DNA of 64,000 bases from contig JAFKGQ010000018.1 of assembly GCA_017307755.1 (NCBI GenBank), forward strand, positions 124,001 through 188,000, in the 5' to 3' direction. Position 1 is the stretch's first letter. The number at the start of each line of letters is the position of its first letter. A program made the translations under genes and the position numbers. The notes beneath the pieces were generated by a model, which worked only from the letters and a program-made list of their open reading frames with translations, was not told the DNA's origin and searched no databases. Below are positions 20,301-25,057 of the stretch, piece by piece. This DNA comes from Chitinophagaceae bacterium. GTDB lineage: Bacteria > Bacteroidota > Bacteroidia > Chitinophagales > Chitinophagaceae.

Positions 20301-20408
20301 TGCTGTCGCCTGTAGTGCGATCAGGGGAAGAGAGAAAAAAACAAGATGGACAATGCTACGGAAAAACCGATGCCGTCCACCAACCTTGCATGTTTGTATT
20401 AGTGGCAT
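17325..20408 (-). CDS. SusC/RagA family TonB-linked outer membrane protein (locus B)
   Basis: 1027 residues. A signal peptide with the hydrophobic stretch at about 16-34 ends near LQATAQ. A carboxypeptidase-regulatory-like domain (about 39-112), a TonB-box-like QVVVIGYGKEKRTDLTSAIS, a plug with VDILKDAAAAGIYGSRAAAG, and a large barrel ending LIGAKLGL follow. There is no STN domain. It is the first gene of the locus B operon and imports an oligosaccharide with SusD. It is divergent from the AraC regulator at 20530. It shares its leader motif with the susC of locus A, although the two proteins are only family-level relatives. Confidence 0.96.
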   Translation of the reverse strand: MPLIQTCKVGGRHRFFRSIVHLVFFSLPLIALQATAQQRQVQGLVQDAATHAPLPLATISIKVKGVPGSTKITDSRGRFNFSAAPGTSLEVSYAGYKTRQVAVQDDSVAITILLEAGDNKLDQVVVIGYGKEKRTDLTSAISSISGREIGELPVTNLASALASRTPGVEVHSSGYAPGSGNSINVRGINSITQSEGPLYVVDGVAITGDIRDLNPADIESVDILKDAAAAGIYGSRAAAGVIIVTTKHGKAGVATIDFNMYYGIQTMNNPYHMLDAKGYYKLKKFAFNDADPITFGVDSPDRKFFNPYEVQSIAGGYKSYDWLKAVTRRAAPIQSYSLGISNGVGKNKVYFSGNYLDQKGILINTGFTRYGGHFSIESEIDKVFKLGGSVNVDHNVSKGIADNTYQLALTQSPLMPIFDSTGAPLVVTDNSTGTLTIRNPMTSALYTVNNSTSNRTFANIYVEATPIRNLVLRSSIGADLLNTEYDTYYARNTDRGFSTNGFAEVYQTKSTDVLWENTATYNYSKGDHDLNVVAGATYERRENTAMDMKGQQFPTDLLTFKNMGSAGIKVQDNTNYDGWIVQSFLARAIYKFKKRYILNLTGRRDGSSRFGQDNRYGFFPSASVAWRLIEEPFLGYKVKSILSDWKVRASYGLIGNQNLPYDAIYTRYNNAQYPFNGANATSGYQVGGTAGNPTLEWERQHQTNIGMDIAAFSNRISLSVDLYNKRITSLLMPLTLAPSSGFYNEQVNVAAMNTKGIDINFQATPVKTRNFEWQMTFNWSKYKSKVTKLFPGRDSISLALRVGQPPSGVLVNYVFDGLYQQGDDFSLNPNGKPGDVKIKDLNHDGKITPQDQTIVGYNIPGGWGGFWNYFRYKGISMTVLASYEYGHQMNNLPYTNLTWYNTWFGNIGNVTKEGANYWTPTNTHTNIPRPNAFATSLKPLPGGPDQGSSYSIQKGDYIRIKSINLAYDIPGNLVQKMRLRSLNVYVQAIEPFLFTGYKGLDPDNGNPTQLENYPRYRTWLIGAKLGL

Positions 20409-20412
20409 TACA

Positions 20413-20424
20413 ATCGTTTTGGTT
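20413..20424 (-). promoter_or_regulatory. Leader motif shared by the two susC genes (copy B)
   Basis: AACCAAAACGAT on the minus strand, 4 bases before the susC start at 20408, identical to 6839-6850 before the other susC. A -7-like GAATTTTG lies about 10 bases upstream of it, so it would be at the very start of the transcript. Confidence 0.5.
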
Positions 20425-20434
20425 TAATGATTCA

Positions 20435-20446
20435 AAATTCGAATTT
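20435..20446. promoter_or_regulatory. Perfect 12-base palindrome near susC locus B promoter
   Basis: AAATTCGAATTT is fully self-complementary and overlaps the -7-like element GAATTTTG of the minus strand. It may be an operator, or a chance AT-rich palindrome. Confidence 0.3.
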
Positions 20447-20529
20447 GGGGCAGGGAAAAAGAATAGTATTTTTTATGAAAATGATGGATTATTTTCTGCT
20501 TTTTGTATTTTGCATAAAATGCATATGAA

Positions 20530-21435
20530 TTGGAAAGATCAAAAACGTTGCGCAAACGGCAGGGGTTTGAGGGACAAAAGCTGATCGTACTTCCCAAAAA
20601 GATCATGACGGAATTTTTGATCCGGGATCCGGTGACCCGGCAGATCTTTATCACTGACATCGGCCATTATCCAAAGGCTAAATTCCATTACGTAGAAAGG
20701 TCTGGCGGTATCAGTCAGCACATTATTATCTATTGCGTGGAAGGAAGAGGCTGGATCGAGGTTGACAAGAAAAGAGTGGAGATCGGTCCTTCCCAGTTCA
20801 TTGCCATCCCCGCGGGTGTCGCACATAAATATGCAGCCAATGAAAAAGACCCATGGACTATTTACTGGATACATTTTAAAGGAGAGATCGCCGCGTATAT
20901 CGTAGAGCTGATCTTGCAGAATTCCAGGAACTACAAGCCGGAGCTGGCCTATAATGAACACAGGATAAAACTTTTCGAGGATATTTATTCCAATCTTGAA
21001 AAAGGCTACAGCCAGGATACCCTTCGATATGTAAACATGATCTTTTATCATTTCCTTTCATCCCTGCTGTACGAAGAGAAGTTCAATTACGTTGAACATA
21101 AGGAAGAAAATGACGTCATTGCTCTTACCATAGCGCTTATGCAAAAAAAGATCCACACGACATTATCCCTGCAGGATTTCGCAGACTTTGCCAAATTATC
21201 GGTATCGCATTTCTCCGCCATTTTCAGAGAACGGACGGGTTACTCCCCTATTGAATATTTCAACCATTTAAAGATCCAGAAGGCCTGTCAATACTTATTG
21301 CTTACCAATATGACCGTAAAGGAAATGGCGATCAGTCTGGGCGTGGATGATCAATACTATTTTTCCAGGATGTTCTCAAAACTCATGGGGTATTCGCCCA
21401 TGGAATACAGAAAAAGAAATAAGACGACGGGATGA
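20530..21435 (+). CDS. AraC family transcriptional regulator (locus B), TTG start
   Basis: 301 residues if TTG 20530 is the start (TTG 20548 is also possible); no in-frame ATG exists because a TAA lies at 20515. The protein is a paralogue of the regulator at 6950: GFEGQKLIVLP, FHYVERSGGISQHIIIYCVE, DPWTIYWIHFKG, then the two HTH motifs (LSLQDFADFAKLSVSHFSAI and VKEMAISLGVDDQYYFSRMF). It is divergent from susC of locus B and is its probable activator. ATGs at 20519 and 20525 read in another frame; one extra A in the AAAAA run at about 20541 would join them to this frame, so a small indel is possible. Confidence 0.9.
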   Translation: MERSKTLRKRQGFEGQKLIVLPKKIMTEFLIRDPVTRQIFITDIGHYPKAKFHYVERSGGISQHIIIYCVEGRGWIEVDKKRVEIGPSQFIAIPAGVAHKYAANEKDPWTIYWIHFKGEIAAYIVELILQNSRNYKPELAYNEHRIKLFEDIYSNLEKGYSQDTLRYVNMIFYHFLSSLLYEEKFNYVEHKEENDVIALTIALMQKKIHTTLSLQDFADFAKLSVSHFSAIFRERTGYSPIEYFNHLKIQKACQYLLLTNMTVKEMAISLGVDDQYYFSRMFSKLMGYSPMEYRKRNKTTG

Positions 21436-21630
21436 TCACTTCCGCATTTCCCTGATCAGTCGGCGGTTCCGCCTTTCTGCCCGGGAATTCTGTAGGTCTA
21501 CGACAGCCCAGATGGCGGCCGGCAGCCAGCCGATGAGTGTTATTTGCAGGATCAGACAGATGATGAAATGAAGTATCCTCCCTCTCAGGAGGAAGGACAG
21601 CCAGGGGAGAAGTATGGCGATAATGAGCAT
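21436..21630 (-). CDS. YqaE/Pmp3-like small membrane protein
   Basis: 64 residues, almost entirely two hydrophobic helices (IIAILLPWLSFLLRG and IICLILQITLIGWLPAAIWA) joined by a short turn, then a charged tail. The two-helix pattern with GW.P..I.A in the second helix is the hallmark of the YqaE/Pmp3 (UPF0057) family. These small inner-membrane proteins are linked to ion homeostasis and stress, but the mechanism is not settled. The gene is convergent with the AraC gene, and its stop directly abuts that gene's stop (21435/21436). The charged tail is longer than in the shortest family members. Confidence 0.7.
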   Translation of the reverse strand: MLIIAILLPWLSFLLRGRILHFIICLILQITLIGWLPAAIWAVVDLQNSRAERRNRRLIREMRK

Positions 21631-21728
21631 GTTGTGTCTATCCGGTTTATACGAATATAAGATATTGGGATGACATTTATTTTGCCACTCGTATAATTGA
21701 TCAGTAATCCTGCAGAAAATCTTTCAGT

Positions 21729-21744
21729 ATTAAACTAGTTTAAT
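21729..21744. promoter_or_regulatory. Perfect 16-base palindrome upstream of the DUF6934 gene
   Basis: ATTAAACTAGTTTAAT reads the same on both strands. It lies about 90 bases before the DUF6934 start in the gap after the YqaE-like gene. A homodimeric repressor site is the simplest idea; no regulator is known here. Confidence 0.4.
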
Positions 21745-21775
21745 TTCCAGCCTTTGGGGCTAAAGGTTATTAAGT

Positions 21776-21825
21776 CTTCATAGGATAAGGGGTGTAAATT
21801 TGTATGATAAGCCTTATCTATGAAG
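21776..21825. repeat. Inverted repeat containing the DUF6934 start codon
   Basis: Left arm CTTCATAGGATAAGG (21776-21790) and right arm CCTTATCTATGAAG (21812-21825) pair at 14 positions with one bulged G, around a 21-base loop. The right arm contains the ATG at 21820. The loop holds TAAATTTG (21795-21802), a perfect match to the Bacteroidota -7 element. So the repeat could be an operator around a promoter, or, if transcribed from further upstream, an RNA hairpin hiding the start codon. Confidence 0.55.
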
Positions 21826-22203
21826 CAGGATGCATATTCGTATGATCGGAAAAGTTTTGAACGATTCGTTTTTTCCAGCGTAGGGAAAAGTACCATTATT
21901 AAGTTGGTAGAATTTTCAACTACCAAGACACCCGATCTCTATAATCTTGGTTTCGGAGACTTACTGCCTAATGGAACTATCGATGACAAAGTCAACTCCA
22001 ACAATGGAGACATCGTAAAAGTATTAGTCACAATAGTTCAAATTATTAGAGATTTTTCCGCACAGCATCCAAATGCCAAAATTGTTTTTGCCGGCAGTAC
22101 ACAGGAACGTACAAAATTATATACTCGAATCATTAAAATGTACTATGAGGATTTTTGTAAAGAGTTTAAAATAACCGTTTTGATCAAAGTAAATCAATTA
22201 TAA
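21820..22203 (+). CDS. DUF6934 family protein
   Basis: 127 residues, soluble, no signal. Recognisable pattern of the DUF6934 family of Bacteroidota: FVFSSVGKSTIIKLVEFSTT, then DLYNLGFGDL, DDKVNSNNGDIVKVLVTIVQ, and IVFAGSTQERTKLYTRII. The conserved GST.ERT.LY and NNGD segments suggest a folded domain with a polar site, but no function is established to my knowledge. The gene is AT-rich compared with its neighbours, starts inside an inverted repeat, and is followed after 77 bases by a small basic protein gene. The arrangement looks like a short acquired module. Confidence 0.8.
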   Translation: MKQDAYSYDRKSFERFVFSSVGKSTIIKLVEFSTTKTPDLYNLGFGDLLPNGTIDDKVNSNNGDIVKVLVTIVQIIRDFSAQHPNAKIVFAGSTQERTKLYTRIIKMYYEDFCKEFKITVLIKVNQL

Positions 22204-22280
22204 AAAGAACTGGATTTCAGCCCAAATTTGAATCTCTCCTATTTGGCATTTTTTATAAAAAGAATTAACTAAATTTGAAT
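22199..22280. repeat. Two-part direct repeat between DUF6934 and the small basic gene
   Basis: TATAAAAAGAA occurs at 22199-22209 and 22254-22264, and AAATTTGAAT at 22224-22233 and 22271-22280. The second copy ends directly before the ATG at 22281. This looks like a decayed duplication of a gene leader, perhaps a repeated regulatory site. Confidence 0.45.
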
Positions 22281-22451
22281 ATGCCTACAAAAAAGAAACA
22301 TATCCGGAAACCAAGCAAAAGAAGAAAAAAACTTTCACTGGACGTTTCAAATGTTGTAATCGTTAAGCACACAGTTGAAAAAGAGACTTTATTCCCTGAA
22401 AAACTAAAGAAGATCAACAAAATGCTTGAAAACGCAAAGTTGATGGATTAA
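22281..22451 (+). CDS. 56-residue Lys/Arg-rich small protein
   Basis: An ATG-to-TAA frame too short for usual length cut-offs. The N-terminal third is very basic (PTKKKHIRKPSKRRKKLSL); the rest is amphipathic (VSNVVIVKHTVEKETLFPEK, then LKKINKMLENAKLMD). The basic half could bind nucleic acid and the second half could form a helix for pairing with a partner. It follows the DUF6934 gene by 77 bases on the same strand, and I infer co-transcription. Small partners next to DUF6934 genes would be expected if the two form a pair; this is not established. Its stop overlaps the stop of the convergent gene at 22448 by 4 bases. Confidence 0.6.
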   Translation: MPTKKKHIRKPSKRRKKLSLDVSNVVIVKHTVEKETLFPEKLKKINKMLENAKLMD

Positions 22452-22795
22452 CCTCCGGGCCTATACCTCTCAATCCTCGTCGGATGACTCAATTTATAAT
22501 CAAATTTGCTTTGATCGATCCCCGCCCGTTGATTGACATAACCTTTCCTGTACTTCTTGACCCGAGCCTCGAACTGTATCATATCTCCTTCCCGCAACGC
22601 CCCCAACTGCTCAAATCCCTTCGTCATATTGAACCACAGATGATCACATATTAGATTTCCATTGCCATCCCGGATATCCACCAGCAGGACGGTCTCCATG
22701 GAATGCCCCTTATAACCCGACTTCAGGCCATATTTTTTGAACCCTCCTCTAAACAGCTCCCGCTGCTCATCTATTTTCTTTAGTTCTTGTCTCAT
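22448..22795 (-). CDS. Uncharacterised small protein, OB-fold-like
   Basis: 115 residues, soluble, Lys/Arg-rich at both ends. The core ETVLLVDIRDGNGNLICDHL, WFNMTKGFEQLG, REGDMIQFEARVKKYRKGY reads as a five-strand OB-fold-like barrel (a strand, a GD turn, then a FEARV strand), followed by FDYKLSHPTRIERY. Similar proteins occur widely in bacteria as hypothetical proteins; I know of no assigned function. Binding of RNA or single-stranded DNA is an inference from fold-like pattern and charge. It is divergent from ppk with 78 bases between starts and convergent with the small basic gene. Confidence 0.7.
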   Translation of the reverse strand: MRQELKKIDEQRELFRGGFKKYGLKSGYKGHSMETVLLVDIRDGNGNLICDHLWFNMTKGFEQLGALREGDMIQFEARVKKYRKGYVNQRAGIDQSKFDYKLSHPTRIERYRPGG

Positions 22796-22834
22796 ACAAA
22801 GTAAGCCCCGACAGACAGAAAATCAGTATTTTGC

Positions 22835-22863
22835 CAAAGGTAATACACCAATCGAACGGCCAA
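22835..22863 (-). promoter_or_regulatory. Candidate promoter of the OB-fold-like gene
   Basis: On the minus strand TACCTTTG (22835-22842) matches TAnnTTTG and TTG (22861-22863) lies 18 bases upstream. A start near 22828 would give a leader of about 33 bases. Confidence 0.4.
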
Positions 22864-22873
22864 GTTACTCATT

Positions 22874-24955
22874 ATGCCTGATAACTCCTTTTTCGACCGC
22901 GATCTGAGCTGGCTCTCCTTTAACCATCGGGTAATGGAAGAAGCCGCCCGGGAAGCCACCCCCCTGCTGGAGCGTATAAATTTCCTCTCCATCTACTCTT
23001 CCAACCTGGACGAATTCTACAGGGTCAGAGTACCCGCCCTGGCCGCCCTTGGGAAAATCAAAAAGTCAAAAGAGACTATCGCCGGCACCGAAAGTGAAAC
23101 CGTATTGCAAAAGATCACACAGGAGGTTGACAGACAGCTGGCCCATTATGGACAACTGCTCTTAAACAGCGTGATCCCCCAACTCTCGCAGCACAGCATC
23201 GAATTTATCTATGAGCCGGCAGGACAAACAGGGATGCCATACGCATTGCCGGTGCCTCCCGCCGTCAAAAAAGCCGCTACCGAATATTTCTTTACTGAAC
23301 TACTGGCCTTTCTGCAACCCGTACATCTTTCCCTGGCAAAAGACAGCTTCTTCCCGGGGAATGACAAACTCTACTTTGCCGTCGTCATCGGTGGATCGGC
23401 ACAGGATATCTATATCCTGAACATCCCGTCCGACAATATATCACGCTTCTTCCGAGCCGAAGACGAAGGACGCAAATACGTTCTCTTTATCGATGATATC
23501 ATACGGGACAATCTGGACTTTATCTTTCCGGACATGCCCGTAAAAGGAGCCTGCAGTATAAAGATCACCAGGGATGCGGAACTGGACCTGGAAGACGAAT
23601 ACGAAGGGGATATTGCCGAAAAAATAGAAAAAAAACTGGCAAAAAGAGATGCGGGCCTGGCCACCCGCTTCTTACATCAGCCGGGGATTCCCGGCGGTAT
23701 CCTCCAATCGCTGATCGATGCCCTGGGATTGCATGATGCTTCCATCGTACAGGGAGGCCGGTACCATAACCTCCGTGACCTCGCCTCCTTTCCCATAAAG
23801 GACAGCACCCTCTCCTATCCTATCTGGCCGCCCCAACGGAATACAAAAGAAGCCCCGCAAAGCCTCTTTCAGCGCATATCCCAAAAGGATATCCTTTTGC
23901 ACCCGCCTTATGAAAGTTATGACCCCGTGCTGCAGTTCTTCAACGAGGCAGCTATCGACCCTGTCGTGGAGGAGATCTACACCACTATGTACCGCATCGC
24001 CCGTGATTCCCGGATCGCACATGCCCTGATCAGCGCCAGCCGCAACGGCAAAAAAGTGACGGTATTTGTTGAGTTGAAAGCCCGGTTTGACGAAGCCAAT
24101 AATCTGCAGTGGGCTAAACAGATGAAACAGGCCGGTGTAAAGATCGTCTACAGCATACCTGGTCTGAAAGTTCATGCCAAGGTAGCGCTGGTAAAGAAAA
24201 AAGTGCAGGAACGAATGGTCTATTATGGATTGCTGGCAACAGGCAACCTGAATGAAAAAACAGCCCGCTTCTATACAGATCATATCCTGCTGACGGGTAA
24301 TCACGATCTGATGCGTGAACTGGAGCTGCTGTTCATCTTCCTCGGTCGTCGCAAAGACCCCCTCAACACGGAAAAGATACCGTTCAAACACTTGCTGGTG
24401 GCCCAATTCAATCTGCAGGACAGACTGTTATCTCTCATCGGGAGAGAGATAGTCAACGCACGCCTGGGGTTGCCGGCTTCCATCACCATCAAGCTCAACA
24501 ATCTGGAAGAACGCGTGCTGATAGATAAACTCTACGAGGCTTCCAATGCCGGGGTACGCATTATGCTCATCGTACGAAGCATCTGTTGTTGCATACCCGG
24601 GGTACCGGATATGAGCGCGAACATCGTCATCCACAGGATCGTCGACAGATACCTGGAGCATGGCCGCGTATTCATCTTCCACAACAACGGAGAGGAAGAG
24701 ATATTTCTTGGCTCCGCCGATTGGATGAACAGGAATATCTACCGTAGAATAGAAGTTTGCTTCCCCCTGTATGACGAAGACCTGCGGCAGGAGCTAATAG
24801 AGATCATTCGTTTACAGACAGCGGATAACGTGGCGGCTGTCATCTTGGATAAAACACTTAACAGCCTGCCTGTGCCCGAAGAAGAGCCACGGGTGCGTAG
24901 CCAGGAAGCAATTTATCATTATATTAGTAAAAAACGCAACAATGCCCATGGGTAG
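22874..24955 (+). CDS. ppk1: Polyphosphate kinase 1
   Basis: 693 residues, normal length for PPK1. The N-terminal domain begins FFDRDLSWLSFNHRVMEEA with NLDEFYRVRVPAL; the head domain follows; the two phospholipase-D-like C-terminal domains hold ELKARFDEANN (Mg/ATP-binding Arg404), the phosphorylated His434 in PGLKVHAKVALV, TGNLNEKTARFYTDH, and a second-site GSADWMNRNIYRRIEV. It polymerises the gamma-phosphate of ATP into inorganic polyphosphate in the cytoplasm. No exopolyphosphatase or phosphate-regulon gene is adjacent. It is divergent from the OB-fold-like gene and stands as a single gene. Confidence 0.97.
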   Translation: MPDNSFFDRDLSWLSFNHRVMEEAAREATPLLERINFLSIYSSNLDEFYRVRVPALAALGKIKKSKETIAGTESETVLQKITQEVDRQLAHYGQLLLNSVIPQLSQHSIEFIYEPAGQTGMPYALPVPPAVKKAATEYFFTELLAFLQPVHLSLAKDSFFPGNDKLYFAVVIGGSAQDIYILNIPSDNISRFFRAEDEGRKYVLFIDDIIRDNLDFIFPDMPVKGACSIKITRDAELDLEDEYEGDIAEKIEKKLAKRDAGLATRFLHQPGIPGGILQSLIDALGLHDASIVQGGRYHNLRDLASFPIKDSTLSYPIWPPQRNTKEAPQSLFQRISQKDILLHPPYESYDPVLQFFNEAAIDPVVEEIYTTMYRIARDSRIAHALISASRNGKKVTVFVELKARFDEANNLQWAKQMKQAGVKIVYSIPGLKVHAKVALVKKKVQERMVYYGLLATGNLNEKTARFYTDHILLTGNHDLMRELELLFIFLGRRKDPLNTEKIPFKHLLVAQFNLQDRLLSLIGREIVNARLGLPASITIKLNNLEERVLIDKLYEASNAGVRIMLIVRSICCCIPGVPDMSANIVIHRIVDRYLEHGRVFIFHNNGEEEIFLGSADWMNRNIYRRIEVCFPLYDEDLRQELIEIIRLQTADNVAAVILDKTLNSLPVPEEEPRVRSQEAIYHYISKKRNNAHG

Positions 24956-25011
24956 CCGGACACTCCCTGTATCAAAACCGAACGGTCCCCTACCCTCAAA
25001 CAATACATCCC

Positions 25012-25028
25012 TTTGATTTAGAATCAAA
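25012..25028. promoter_or_regulatory. Dyad upstream of the FtsX-type permease
   Basis: TTTGATT, three bases, AATCAAA: a perfect 7-base inverted repeat about 30 bases before the ATG at 25058. It is a candidate operator; it is too weak and lacks a T run to be a convincing terminator of ppk1. Confidence 0.3.
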
Positions 25029-25057
25029 TAACAACCTGGCTTGTTTTTGGGGGCAAA

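Noticed and set aside
20249..20584. Open frame running from susC into the AraC gene on the plus strand
   Set aside because: It is antisense to susC and out of frame with the AraC protein; only its ATGs at 20519/20525 are of interest.
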